DNA from: Lytechinus variegatus
Lineage: Eukaryota > Echinodermata > Echinoidea > Temnopleuroida > Toxopneustidae
Direction: 5' to 3'
Length of the DNA: 64,000 nt
Assembly (NCBI RefSeq): GCF_018143015.1
Contig: NC_054743.1
Span: 24,179,934-24,243,933 of the forward strand
The number at the start of each line of letters is the position of its first letter. Within the stretch, counting starts at the first letter, position 1. The notes under the pieces are model-generated. The model saw only the letters and a list, made by a program, of their open reading frames with translations. It did no database searches and had not been told where the DNA came from. Made by a program: the position numbers and the translations under genes. Below, one piece after another: positions 37,501 through 49,201 of this stretch.

Positions 37501-40500
37501 CAGAGTGACCGGTACTTGGCCAACGGTTTCCATGATGGTCCTAGTCCTATCAATCACGGACTGGTCAGTCCAGGGGGCAGGAATGATTTCTACCAAGGGT
37601 GCATAGTATGGTGGATTAATCTTGAAGAATAAAGATTACATAAGAAAATCAAACAGTTATTTTCACTACTTCCAAGAAGTACATGACATAGAAGCAGAAG
37701 AAATAGGCTATCATTAAAAATGTATATTATACTTTATGTTAATGGGCCCTGGTACCTGTTGCATATAAATTACCATGGTAACAATTCCTAACATCAAGTA
37801 AAAATAAAGGAATTCAAGAAAATTACCAAGCTAATAAAAATCTAAAATTCATCCCACCGCTGCCACAAGAAAATCATCATATCAATATTGCATAACTAAG
37901 ATATTCACAGGAGATTGTGTGAGATTTTTGGAGGATTTCACTCAAGATTTATGGTGAATGCAACAAAGAACAGTTACGTTCCGACCAACGAAAGGCCGCT
38001 TCAAGCCACATACTACTGGATACACAGCTGACATGTTTCTCATTGGTCTGGAAGTATGGGCGGAGGCCAAGTTGCCAAAACACTTGTCATCTAAGTCAGG
38101 TGCAGATCAACCAGATCATACACAAGGGCCCGTATTCTGAAGTCATGTTTAACTCTGTGCTAAAATTATGGGAAGCCAAACGTTTCAAAATTTTGTTTCC
38201 AGTGAATGCTTCTCAATCTCATGTTAACTGTGCTCTTCACTAATTATTTAATGGTGAAGACAATTGTCATACTTATCCTTCCCAGGCAGTTAATAATGTT
38301 TGGGAGTCAAATGACCTGATATATTGAACCTCTACTGTTAGAGATTTATCTAACAACTGGCCTTCCATAGTTAAACCAAGCTTGGTTAAACCACAACTTA
38401 AAACCAGAGTTCAAATTGAACCCGACTTTAGAATACGGGCCAATGGGTCTTAGTTTAAAGGGGCTGACTATTGTGCGAAACCAAACTGCCCCTGTAATGG
38501 AATTGTGTTATTCCAGGCTAGATCAGCCAATGATCTAAAAAGAAAACTAATAAGCAACTGGAAATGGATTGTCCTTTGTGCTTTATTTTCTATTCATCAA
38601 ACTTGAAAAGGAAGAAAATCCAAAGCAGCTTTTGTTTTGTTTTTGCCATTCTACAATCCAGGGCTCAGTTTCATAAAGACTTGTTATAATAAGAAATGCA
38701 AGATTTCTATAAAAAAATTTAGTATCAGCCAATCAGATCGAAGGATTTCAGTGGCTTATAACTGTCTTTGTAAATTTGTTATTGTAACAAGTTTTATGAA
38801 ACAGACCCCAGATGTAAGAAACTCTTGATACAATGGGATTTTGGGGGCCTATCAAACCATCTTCACTTCTTATAAAACTTACAGGATGGGAGATGATACA
38901 CTGATTGCGACGTTTAAGGTTCTCTGTGAATTTGGACGGCATGATACAAGATGACGAGCTACTCAATATGGTGTCATCCCCAACATGTTGCTCCATCTCA
39001 CTGAACACCTTCTGCTTCACTTCAAGATTCTCAAAGACACATTCCTGGACAAAGAACAATCAATATATACCTGATCTTGCATTACAAATTACTTAAACAC
39101 ATGAATATGAACATAGTCTTTTTCCAACTGTAGCAATAGTCTGCAAGAGAAAACTTCAAGAAGTTGAACTTCAGATAACAACAATCTGCCACAAATTTTC
39201 TGTTTGTACGGTAATGCTCATTTATTTGAAAATCCATCTAAAAATTATGCTTGAAATCTCCATTGTGATAGCCTTCCTATTTGAGTCATTCCAACAGGTT
39301 GTGTCTATTTTGGTGACATACCAGGGGGCCGTTTCATAAAGGTGTTCATAAGTTAAGAGTGACTATGAGAACGACTGTTGAACCTTTCTTACGCGCTAAA
39401 CCATCGCCAATGGTGTATAACATTTACCAAAAGAAAGGATCACCAGTCGTTCTTAAAGTCGCTCTTATCTTACTACAGCTTTATGAAACACCCACCGGAA
39501 CTAAAAAAAGGGTTTCATTTAAACTATGATCACTTCAGCAAAAAGAATTGGTGTCTGATTAATTTTTACTAATTAACATCATGTTGTACTGCAATTACAG
39601 ACCTGAGAGTCTACTGTCAATGATATATGAATGTAATGTCCATGTAGTGCTGTTAAAAAAGTTGAATTGAAATACATCGATTCCAGAAAAGATTTCACGA
39701 TCAAACATGAATTACTATATAATGGTAGGAGACCATCTTCACATTGACACATCAAAACCTACTCAAACCTGAATTTATCTTCACTGTGAAATATAATAGT
39801 TGATGACTATGGTACATGGACATCTTGTAAGTTTTGGACCCAACCCGATGGAATTACCCATTTACCTGTCATGGACCTGGCCACAGATGATTATGTATTG
39901 TTCCTGGGGGTGCTGTGACAATACTCTGCACCCTCAGTAACAATAGAATAATCCTCCGTGGACAGGGCCCTCTTACCTGTACAAATGATGCTCCTGATAA
40001 AGCTTCCTCCATGCTATTACTTCCTTTAAGTAGAGCATATTGGGCCTCGGCAGACAGGGTACCTCTTAACATCCCTGATGCAGTCAACTCCTCTAGCTGT
40101 TCCTTGATCAACTTCAAGGCATTGCTCACCTGCAAGAAAGAAAACAAAATTTGTAAATAGACTTAGGACTGGAAATAAAAACAAATTGATTTTTGTAGTA
40201 AAAATTATCATTAATAATAATATACATACCATGTTAGATACAATCAAAACATCCATATAAAGGGTTAAATTTTTTTGTGGTCTTTCCTTACTGTGTGTGT
40301 GTATTTGAGTTTTGTCAGACGTGTATCAATCAAATATATTTATTTACGTCTGGGACCGACCTTTAACGTCACCATCCGAAAGACGTGACCAGGGTTCAAA
40401 CCTCGAACCTCTGCATCAATTTGTAAATTCCCCACGTAGCTTGGATTACAGGCGCATACCACAATGCCTGGTTACTGTTCAAATTTGTAGGTTTCAATAC

Positions 40501-43500
40501 CCCCTTAATATTGTTTGGCATTTTAGCAGAATTAACATCTTCATTCAAGATTGTCCTTTAAAGACCCAGACCGGACCCAAAAATTAAATTGACAAATTAT
40601 ATACCAATCGAAAGCTTATAAGCTACTAAAGACAGCATTGTGAGCTTTATTCATTTTCATCCGTCCCAGCTGAGTATTTTGCTTATAAATATTCTAATTA
40701 TCGGGCTTCGAACCCGGCTTAGAAAATAGGCTTTATTGTGCTTTTCAAATGCCTCGAGACCGTGACGTCACGTTGTGTAAGAAGCGTTGCCATTCCATAG
40801 GTTTGTACACAGAAAAACTGGGTTATTTTTTTGCTTTCCAGATTACGCATTTCATTTTCTTCACTTCCATCACAGAGTGATATCACATATATTTTTTCCT
40901 ACATGCTTAAATTATGAAGTCTACAGTTTTGAACTAGTTTTTGCCATATTTTATTTCCTGCTTATTTGGCGTAGATTTCAAATCTATCTGCATTCAGATT
41001 ATGTATCACAACTTTTCCTGACATAGCAATTTAGGCCCAATAAGAGCCAAACAAAGAAGTCACAAAAAAGGCAGTGAATAGTTGTAGGTTTCCATCAATT
41101 TCAACAGTGAATAATTGTGAGTGCCATTTTCATCTGAAAACGAAAAAAAATTGGATTCATAATATAGAAATGGAAGAAAATACCCAATGCTTTTGAACAC
41201 AAACCTATGGAATCGCAACCCTCCAGACACAACATGACGTCATCCTTTCCAGGCGACGTGGGGTGCTCAATCGAAGCGTACTTTGGAGGAGCAGTTTCTT
41301 TGATTTTTATCTAATATTTCTAAAAAATGGAAGGAGATGTATAGAATATTTTTGGTATATTTGTATTGTATGAATCATTGCCTTTCTTTTAATATATGAT
41401 TGTTTTTACACCGGTGAGGGTCTTTAAATAGGATAAGCACAAGTCATATTAACACAACAGGAACAACAATTAATAATATTAACCATACATTTACTGATAT
41501 TGTGGATGAAACAAATTTACAAGGGCTATATGTAAAATTATTAACATTATAATTTAATCAAAATTTATCCTATCAACAATAATGGTAATTTATTTATAAA
41601 TAAAAAACAAAACAGCAATATTTAGATTGAAAAAACTCATAAAAAGAAAAGCATTGCTGCATGTTCACAGCAGACCAACAAACCTGAGAGGGCTCTATAT
41701 CAAATATTGTGACATTGTATCCAGCACTGGCAAAGATCATCGCCCAGCTCCGCCCTATCAATCCGCTATTGCAGGAGAAAACAAAAAGGAGAAAAACTTG
41801 TATAGGCTTTAGATGAAATCAAATGACGTAAAAATTAGCTTGCTGATCCTCGACGGCTAGACTCAAGGTATACTGTGAGCGACGATCGATGGCGCACTGA
41901 TAGAAATTGATGAGCGTCACGATACGAATTACGAACGAGCATACATTGAAAAGAGTCATGGAAAATGCACTTAAGTTTAACAATAAAAACATTTGTTAGC
42001 AAACACAAATTTATTATTAACATCTGCTCAGATTCCATATGAAAAAAAAAACAAACAATAGTAACTTAGAATTTATGCAGGACACAAAAAAAATCACACA
42101 AATTCTTTCAAAAATCTTTATTAATCAAGAATATTGTCGCCCGTCCAGAATCATGATGTAATTTGTCACGCACAAAAATAATTGTGCTTCGATTTCGTGG
42201 AGGGGTATGCGGCCACTCCTAGTACCAATGAGGTCCAAACATTAACATGTATGGACCTCATAGGCGACATTACCCAAAATTATGGGTTAGACAATTCAGT
42301 TCTGATTTCAAACCCAAGACTTTGGTAAATGTACGCCTTAATACAAATTGGAGTTATGCGATATGACTTTCATTTGGTGGGAAGCCTTTAAATACTTCCA
42401 AAATTGAGTTGAAATTAAAATGAATTACAATAAACTTACATTTCAGGCCCTTTTTGTTGATTTTCGGTGAGCGTTCCACACAGCTGCGACGAGTGATCAA
42501 CTCCGAAGTGATACGCGAACTGGTCAGCTGATCGGTCAGGTGATCGGTAGATTATCTTTTTGTCAGACGTTCATAATTTATGTAAAGCGTATCAATCTTC
42601 AGTATCTTGATTCCAAAGTATCAGTATTGCAGATAAATGTCATTATTGATTGGAATCAGTGGCGGATCGGGGGGGGGGGGGGGTGGGGGTGAGCATTTCT
42701 GCCCGATCCCCCTATTGAGATTTGTAGTAAATATTTTGGAATTAAATACGTTGTTCATACTAGTTATGCGACCCCTAATTATGATGATCACAGCATTATT
42801 TGTAATGGGGATATTTAATTCGTTCATATTCTTGTCTCTTCTTTCTCTTTTTAGCCTTTTTTTTGCTTGTTAAAACCTTTTTTCCTTTTTTTTTGGGGGG
42901 GGGGGCTCGCCAAATTTTACGTGGGTCAAAATTACCTTCATTTTTTTAGTGACAATCTTTTTTTCATTTGTCCAGTTCTACGCGAGACAAAATTACCTTC
43001 GATCATTATTATAGTTAAAAACTTTTTTTTATTTTTTATTTATTTATTTTTTTTTTGGGGGGGGAGGTTGCCAAATATCACGCGAACGTTTTTCAGCTTT
43101 TACTGTTTTATTCGACTTATAATCAAATATTAAATGTGGCTTACCACAGTTTTTTTAAAGTCAATTCATAAGAATATATCAATTTTTTTCATGATTACCA
43201 AAAATACTTAAAATTTTTTATCGGTGTATGCCTATAAAGCTTTAGCTCATGGGTTGCGCCTGCCATATTTTAATGCTGATCAACTTTATGCTTTTAATGA
43301 ATTCCTAAAAACAATAAATTCTCAGATCATCAATTTTGTCGCAATCGAATAATTCGATTGCGTCTCTCTATCAGTTTTGAATATTCATACAAAATATCAG
43401 CTCGTGCTTTTTGCTCATAATATTTTGATTAGTAAATTCTTCTCTTATATAATCGAGTCGGATAGATAGATAGATAGATAACTAGAGAGAGAGAGTTGGG

Positions 43501-46454
43501 GGGGGGGGGTCCCTCAGCTACTTGTCCTCGCTTATTTGTTATTATTTGTTATTATGCTCATGTTGTGAGAGCTTTGTGTTTTCACATATTTTTCTTTTTC
43601 AACCTTTTTATTGTCTCGGAGCTTCCCTCTATTTCTTTACACTATATAATGTAGTCCTTTTTACCTCATTGTTTCAATCATTGGCGGCGGAAGCCCCAAA
43701 TTTTAGGAGGGGACAACCTAAAAATTTTGACAAGCAAAAAAATAAAGGCTCTCAACCCAAACATTTTAGGGGGGGACGTAGGAAAATAAATTGACAAGCA
43801 AAAAAAAAAAAAAAAGGTCAACAACAAATTTAGGGGGGAACGTCCCCGCTTCCGCCGCCTATGGTTTCAATTCTTTTTTTGTTCTCATTTCAATGAAAAC
43901 ATCATTATTAAACTGACGTAGAAGACTTTATTACGAAATTTTGACATTGTTTTGTTTCATTTGTTTGGCTTTCTTTTTGTCTTCTTCTCATCTTCTTTTT
44001 CTTCTTACTTTTTCCCTTTCCTTATTTTCTCTTCAGTATTTCATTTTATGAGGTATCCGCCAATTTATACAACACCAAGCATATAGAGGCGGATAATCAG
44101 TGAGGGAGCATGACGGTGTGCCGCTCTAAAAAAAAAAGGAGGAATATTGGAAGAAAAAAAAAGAAGAAGGGATGGGGGAAAAATAAAGAAAAAAAAAAGA
44201 TGATGATGATGAAAATTATCTTGGTGATGATGATGGTTGTGGTGACGGTTGTGGTGATGATGATGGTGATGCTAATGATAGTGGTGATGATGATGATGAC
44301 GAGATGTAATTTTGTTATTTTGTCTTTGAAAAAAATTAAGTAGTGCAAAGTTGAATTCATTTAAAGTTTATTATGAAAATAGCAGAAAAAAAATTGGTAT
44401 GCGTTCGAGGAAAATCCATCCCCCACCAATCTTTTTCAAAGGTAAGATTTTTTTTTGCCCGGGGGGGGGGGGGGGCTTCCATTCACGAGTGGATACCATG
44501 CGCGACCATGGGGTCTCGAAAAGCACCCTAAACACGTAATTTCCATATTCTGAAAATGCACCCCTTAACAAGTATTGGCGTGTGAAACCCTACCCTTAAC
44601 AAGTATTGGAAACAAAACGATACTCTTGGCAAATATTCCCTGAAATGAACCCCTAAACAAGTACAGGAATGTTTTATTGTTACGGGTCCTTCGGTCGTCG
44701 GCTTTACCTTATTTGGTTTAGTACGACCCCACCTTCTACACCTCGCGCAAATCGGACTCTAAACACGAAGTGTTGGAGCAAAAAGGACATCCTTTATAAA
44801 ACATTTTGATTTTGTTTTATCATCCCCGCAAATTAGACCCTAAACACGTAATTTTCCTAGCGAAATAGATACCCTTTTTTCATTATTTTTGTGTTTTTGA
44901 CACCCTTATCACGTTACGTACGTAACGTGCCCTATCGTGAAAAGGACATCCTTTTTACGTGTTTTTTTGGTCGCGCATGGTATCCACTCGTCAATGTAAG
45001 TGGCCCCCCCCCCCGGGATGTTTTGTGAAGGCGTAGGCCTTTTATTATGGTAAAAAAGTAAATGAAATGTCAAGAAATACATGATAATGATTTTTATGGT
45101 ACATCAATTCATACTTGTTATCAAAAAGAAAAAAGTGGGTCGTTACGGACCATTAAAAATGGGAAATTTGGGCATTTTATATTTAGGATAGAGCAACTGC
45201 TCGTTATAGACGTCACAATAAATCAAGCATTCTAAATTCTATCAACTCCATTTTTTGTCAAATAACACCTTCATCGATATTTTGAAATGATTTTTCTCAT
45301 ATTTTCATCATCTTTTTATCAGGGTGAAATTCCCCTTTAATTTACAAAACAGATTCGCAAACAATATCAAGAGTAGTGGGAGGCAAGGGTGGAAATCTAA
45401 GGTAGGGGACCAGGGGCTGGAAAACAGGCAAAAAAAAAAAAAAAAAAAACTAACAAAAAAAACAAAAAGGAAGGTTTATCACCCCCAAAAGAAGGTCGTC
45501 TCGTCCAAAATACATGTTTTACTTCGATTTAAATGATGTAGGCCTATTTCTTTCCATCATATATAAAAGAACAAAAATAGTAGGGGGACATTTGATAATG
45601 TGCCCCTACTATTTTGGGTTAGGGGGAAGTGTCCCCCTGGGATTTGCGCCCATGTGGGTGGGGGGTGTTGCACCTCCTTTCGGAATCATTATGGAACAGT
45701 GTGAATAGTCGCTGTGATTTCGATCTCATACCTATAAAAAAAAATAGAACAGAAGAACGCCTTGACCACAGGCCAAAATGCCTAACAATTTTTCCGCGGC
45801 ATTAGCGACTCTCGTAAGGGGCGCTCCATTTATAAATAAAGTTGCACGTGTAGCTGTCTATGGCGACAGAATCTATCGCAGAATTGAAGCCAGAAGCGTG
45901 GGAATTTTCAAGAAAATTCAAGAAAAGAACCGGTGAGTACCGATTTAACAGTACTAATCTAATTAGTTACATGTATTGAATTATAAGAATATTCAATTTT
46001 TCGTGAAACAAAGCTTAGTTCTAAGCTAGGGCGGCCCAAATGCGCGTGAGTGGAGTCCCAGTTTCTTAACACGGGTAAGTATTGCGTTGTCGCCTAGAGT
46101 GTATGCGGCAAGTGCCATGCAAAGAAAACGGTTGGTAAACATTAACATCAAATAATATCATATTAATTCGTATAATATTTGAAATGGCAAGTGCAAATTC
46201 GTCTTGATTTTATTTCCTCTAAATGTCATTTTTAAAGCACTGAATTAAAGTTGTCCGGCAATTGGATACACTACCACAAAGTGTCGAAGTGTTTGTATTC
46301 TACCACAACATATTCAGCATGTGGGACCGAGCTCTTGCAAGGGCAATGCAAAGCCAAATCGCGCGTACACTGAAACGTATTTTTTAATATAATACGCATA
46401 ATAATAAAAAATAACACTTTACCTTCCCACGATGCCAATTTTCTGATTTTCCAT
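34339..46454 (-). CDS. CRYL1: Lambda-crystallin / L-gulonate 3-dehydrogenase, CRYL1 copy B
   Basis: Second complete minus-strand gene: exons 46423-46454, 41684-41765, 39977-40129, 38883-39044, 37426-37620, 35591-35696, 34339-34559. Exon lengths equal copy A's exactly (32, 82, 153, 162, 195, 106, 221) and again give 316 residues. All family residues checked are present: GSGLIG, Asp33, SSSSSC, His142, Glu154 (LVEII) and Asn193. It therefore looks like the enzymatically orthodox copy. Intron 1 is about 4.7 kb against 0.54 kb in copy A, owing to about 4.1 kb of extra DNA at 42214-46345. NAD-dependent L-gulonate oxidation in the cytosol is inferred from the family. Confidence 0.95.
34830..35215. 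repeat. SINE-like interspersed repeat, unit B
   Basis: Counterpart of 12640-13045, about 40 bases shorter because of an internal gap after TTGGAATGC; ends GTGCTATATAAAAAAAGC. Confidence 0.5.
35591..35696 (-). CDS. CRYL1: CRYL1 copy B exon 6
   Basis: Residues 209-243; protein identical to copy A. Donor GTGAGT here, GTAAGC in copy A. Confidence 0.92.
35800..35956. mobile_element. GGGGCCGCGGAACGG-type short element, copy 4
   Basis: CAGGGGCCGCGGAACGGTTT to CCGTGGCCACTG with a GGGGCTGAAGCCCCCC block. In CRYL1 copy B intron 5; unit A lacks it at the matching place. Confidence 0.65.
37426..37620 (-). CDS. CRYL1: CRYL1 copy B exon 5 (Glu154 kept)
   Basis: Residues 144-208, [17 protein letters not shown] through EVWRLVE. 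Tyr149 and Glu154 agree with human CRYL1 (NPPYY, LVE), so the copy A residues are probably the derived ones. Confidence 0.93.
38127..38450. mobile_element. GGGCCCGTATTC-type element, unit B
   Basis: Left GGGCCCGTATTC, right GAATACGGGCC. The AAAATTATGGGAAGCCA interior is also found in STK40 intron 2 (62612). Confidence 0.62.
38660..38808. mobile_element. CAGTTTCATAAAGACTTGTTA-type short element, unit B
   Basis: Counterpart of 19880-20028. Confidence 0.6.
38883..39044 (-). CDS. CRYL1: CRYL1 copy B exon 4
   Basis: Residues 90-143; Ser120 where copy A has Thr. Ends at ISHP with the conserved His142. Confidence 0.92.
39323..39496. mobile_element. Short inverted-repeat element, unit B only
   Basis: GGGGCCGTTTCATAAAG at the left, CTTTATGAAACACCCACC at the right; unit A reads GACACACCAGAACTAAAA across the site (20652). 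In CRYL1 copy B intron 3. Confidence 0.7.
39977..40129 (-). CDS. CRYL1: CRYL1 copy B exon 3
   Basis: Residues 39-89, protein identical to copy A. Confidence 0.92.
40312..40480. repeat. SINE-like fragment in CRYL1 copy B intron 2
   Basis: Has TTTACGTCTGGGACCGAC, CCTCGAACCTCTGCATCAAT and GTAGCTTGGATTACAGGCGC, related to parts of the 12640 repeat and its right flank. Absent from unit A. Confidence 0.45.
40562..41423. mobile_element. TTAA-flanked element with long inverted arms, unit B only
   Basis: TTTAAAGACCC at the left and GGGTCTTTAAA at the right. Inner arms also pair: TTCCATAGGTTTGT with ACAAACCTATGGAA, and TGACGTCA in both arms. Unit A lacks it (about 22035). In CRYL1 copy B intron 2. 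Confidence 0.72.
41684..41765 (-). CDS. CRYL1: CRYL1 copy B exon 2
   Basis: Residues 12-38; one base differs from copy A, synonymous in the split Ser11 codon (AGC for AGT). Confidence 0.92.
43679..43863. mobile_element. Short hAT-type element, 185 bp
   Basis: Inverted ends CATTGGCGGCGGAAGC and GCTTCCGCCGCCTATG, exact 8-bp duplication GTTTCAAT at 43671-43678 and 43864-43871. Interior repeats the CAAATTTTAGGGGGG motif. In the B-only part of CRYL1 intron 1. Confidence 0.85.
44190..44302. repeat. GATGAT/GGTGAT microsatellite
   Basis: Imperfect trinucleotide array in CRYL1 copy B intron 1. Confidence 0.8.
44458..45017. mobile_element. CCCGGGG element, copy 3
   Basis: Complete copy with both ends, opposite orientation to the 4229 copy; flanks TTTTTTTG and ATGTTTTG are only roughly alike. 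In CRYL1 copy B intron 1. Confidence 0.82.
45777..45932 (+). CDS. Orphan first-exon-like frame
   Basis: ATG at 45777 opens 52 codons, [52 protein letters not shown], ending exactly at a strong donor AACCG-GTGAGT. Non-repetitive, basic, with balanced composition unlike its A/T-rich surroundings. Not recognised as any family. No partner exon was found to the right before the unit B end. It may be a captured exon, the start of a nested gene, or chance. Confidence 0.3.
46423..46454 (-). CDS. CRYL1: CRYL1 copy B exon 1
   Basis: [10 protein letters not shown], donor GTAAAG; Gly7 instead of Ser7 of copy A. Confidence 0.9.
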
Positions 46455-47645
46455 ATCGCTTGATTTTGAAGCTTTATCATATACAGACTGCAGAAAGAAG
46501 GAAATTCAACGTGACTTCTAAGCCTTCACCGTACCACCAGCTCGGGCTCGCTCGCTGTACTAAATGTTTTTGTCTCGTGTGGGAATTCAAGTATCATAAA
46601 GTTTTTTTTGTTAATACTCACACAGAAAGCAGGGTCAAGAAGACTAACAAATTGATAAGAAACGTGAAAATCATATTTATTTTAAAAATGCAATTTTTCA
46701 TATATAAAATACTGTTTTACAATGAATAACTTGAAAAATAGAACATCCGAATACAGAAAAAATATAGCTATATCTCAATGAAGACTAAAACTGACAACAC
46801 GATCAGCTGATCGATGGTTAACGCCCACTTATTAATGCCCAAGTTAATAATATAAGCACAAAAATATTTATCTCTCTCTCTCTCATGTGAATATAAACTT
46901 TATGGCACTTGCATACCTCCCCCGAAGGAAAGAAGCTTCCCTAAATTATTATTCAACGTTATGATTTTCATTAAATTTCTTAGAATAGGCCTATGTGACT
47001 TTAAATTTCAGTATTTTCGGGATTTTCCGCTCAAATCCGTATACATACGGTATAGTATAAGGACGAAATAATGTATTATTTTTTTTCATTCAATTTGATG
47101 CGAATTTGAATTTATTGTCGATCCGAGGAGCAAATGCCAAACACATGGGGGCAAGATGAGGCAAGATTGGTATTTTATAACCAGTACTACTCTCATATGT
47201 TTGTTCTTCATTGTTGCTAAGGATCATATTCATACGAACCAATCAATTGCATGGATCAATGTCCACTAAAGTTCACAAGAAAGCTGTGTTTATATCACGA
47301 TGTACAAATAAACAAATAAATACAAGCAGGGGATATTACTACAGGAGGCAGGGGTTGCCACTCCCTTATATTATTTTTTTTCAAATAGTGGAGGGATATT
47401 AGAAAAAAATAAAAGAAAGAAAGTGAAAGAGAGAGAGAGAAAAAAAGAAAGAATAAAAGAAAGATATATATGGGTCGCTTTACTACCCCCTAAAAAGTGA
47501 GTCTCTCAACCGACCCCCCCCCCCCCCCGCTTGGTTGCTCCGCTCCCTCGCTGAGTTATCAGTATTGGAAAGAATGCATTTTATAGTTAAGGGCTTTATC
47601 TTTTTATAGCATATTTCAAGTTTGGATAAATCCACACCGTACAAA

Positions 47646-48445
47646 AGCTGTTTTTATCGTTATACGCTCTCCTTAATAAGTCAATGTGCAAATCTTTAGC
47701 CTCAAGGGACGGGTCACGAAATGTTGAATATACAGACAATTTATGTAAAACCTATCATGTACAAAAACAAGATTAAAGTTTACGAGAGAGGAAATGATAT
47801 ATATATATTTTTTTCAAATCTTACAAACTATATACTTATAAGGTTATTCCATCTGTGTTATATAATGGTGATCCCTTCTCCTTCGATTCAGATTTTATTT
47901 CCAACAGAAATAACAAATATTGATACAAATCATTTTCATACATTTTAACAAATATTTACAATACATTAATGATAATCATGATAAATAACATATACAAAAA
48001 TACAAAATATTTTGTAGAAAAAATTTGTTTGGATAGAAGAAAAGTATCTGTGGAAATGGGGGATTCACTCAAAAGCATAGCTTGTATAATGTGAATCCCC
48101 CTAAAGGAAGAGAAAAGAGGAGAGAGGGAGAAAGTGAGAGAGAGAGACGCAATGGTTGCTATTTGCCTACGGACATTTACAGAATAGATGATTTGGGAGT
48201 CAGAAAAATATCACCAATTATCATATTGATGCACGAGATATAACCACTGAAGATGTAAAAACCAAAAATATAAAAGGTAAAAACAAAAATAAAAAGTGAA
48301 TTTGGTTCAGCAGAGTATAGAAATAAACAAACGGAAAACATCTATCTTACTACTGTATCATGAAACGTAAACATGGTAAAGGTTACTTGTGTTTCAAAAA
48401 CCGAGGGCTTCATTCGTTTACATCGGGTCACCAACCTGACGAATG
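47646..48445. other. Right flank of the duplication
   Basis: Single-copy in the window; A/T-rich with a GA-rich tract near 48105-48145. No gene recognised. Confidence 0.4.
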
Positions 48446-48621
48446 TCATTCTTTGGTAGCCAAAATGGTCATAATTTCAGCCCTTCCCAGTTCACCTTGG
48501 AAAACATTACCAGATCTCTTAGGTGTGATGTCACACAACCACTTGTAGACGTCATCTACGAATTCTTCTTGGTGTTCCACAGGGATGTACTTTATCGGGT
48601 AAAACAAGCAACGTATTTGTT
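48446..48621 (-). CDS. JHAMT-like exon 4 and stop
   Basis: Acceptor CATTGCCCAG; encodes QIRCLFYPIKYIPVEHQ, DDVYKWLCDITPK and ends ILATKE-TGA (48446-48448). The phase agrees with exon 3. Confidence 0.75.
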
Positions 48622-48707
48622 CTGGGCAATGAGAAATAATGTTAGATTCACCAGACTGTTCAAAGAATCATAATCTTCTAAAACGATGAAAACAGTTAAC
48701 AAATATA

Positions 48708-48800
48708 TAATGACTGAGGAAATATTAATTTTTCAACTTCACTATAGGGAGTATGAAAATTTCATTCTCTATAGCTAAGTTGAAAAATTATTATTTCCTG
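48708..48800. repeat. Imperfect hairpin in JHAMT-like 5'-side flank of last exon
   Basis: AGGAAATATTAATTTTTCAA pairs with TTGAAAAATTATTATTTCCT, with CTATAG on each side of a short centre. In intron 3. Confidence 0.55.
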
Positions 48801-49065
48801 CAGTAAAAGCATTTATTGCTTTCAGGTTTCCTGCATGTATTACAATGAACATCCTTTTATATCACACAATTTGCCAACGATAAATCATTAGAATTGAATA
48901 TTGGCCATATTATAACCACCCTGGCCATGACATTTGGAGTTGCTTAAAATCATTATTTAGGCTAAGCTTGATAAAAAAAACGCCACCCAGGTTCCTGAAG
49001 AAGTATTATCCTATCATCCCTTGAACCATGTTTAATCATCTAGGTAAAACACTGGCTGAACTTAC

Positions 49066-49201
49066 TTTTGATGTCACATTCCTTCCATTCAACCCAAGGG
49101 GATTGTTTCACCTCTGAATGTTTAAGGATGAAACCAACTGATCTCATAAGGTCTAGAAAGCTCTCCGTACTTCTTGTTGCAAAGGTCTCGAAGTCGTAAT
49201 T
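49066..49201 (-). CDS. JHAMT-like exon 3
   Basis: Acceptor TTTCTAAAG, donor GTAAGT. Encodes NYDFETFATRSTESFLDL, MRSVGFILKHSEV, SPWVEWKECDIK; no lesion of its own. Confidence 0.75.

Larger units (their letters stand above)
42214..46345. other. Extra DNA in CRYL1 copy B intron 1
   Basis: Unit A reads GGGGAATGCGGCATGCAAAGCC across this place (22992). Unit B has GGGGTATGCGGCC, then about 4.1 kb, then GGGCAATGCAAAGCC. Contents: G-run near 42668, T/G runs to 43080, GATA repeat 43463-43480, hAT-type element 43679, microsatellite 44190, CCCGGGG element 44458, a TTAA-repeat-like end near 45345, and an exon-like frame at 45777. No transposase recognised. Insertion in B or deletion in A is undecided. 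Confidence 0.65.
25470..47645. repeat. Tandem segmental duplication, unit B
   Basis: Head-to-tail copy: begins with ACATGAAACGATTATCCATT at 25484 and ends with CACACCGTACAAA near 47645. Holds the FN3K fragment and the second CRYL1. The junction with unit A lies at about 25462-25484. Confidence 0.9.

Noticed and set aside
44097-44360. Open frames on both strands over 44.1-44.36 kb
   Set aside because: Translation of trinucleotide microsatellite and poly-A runs only.
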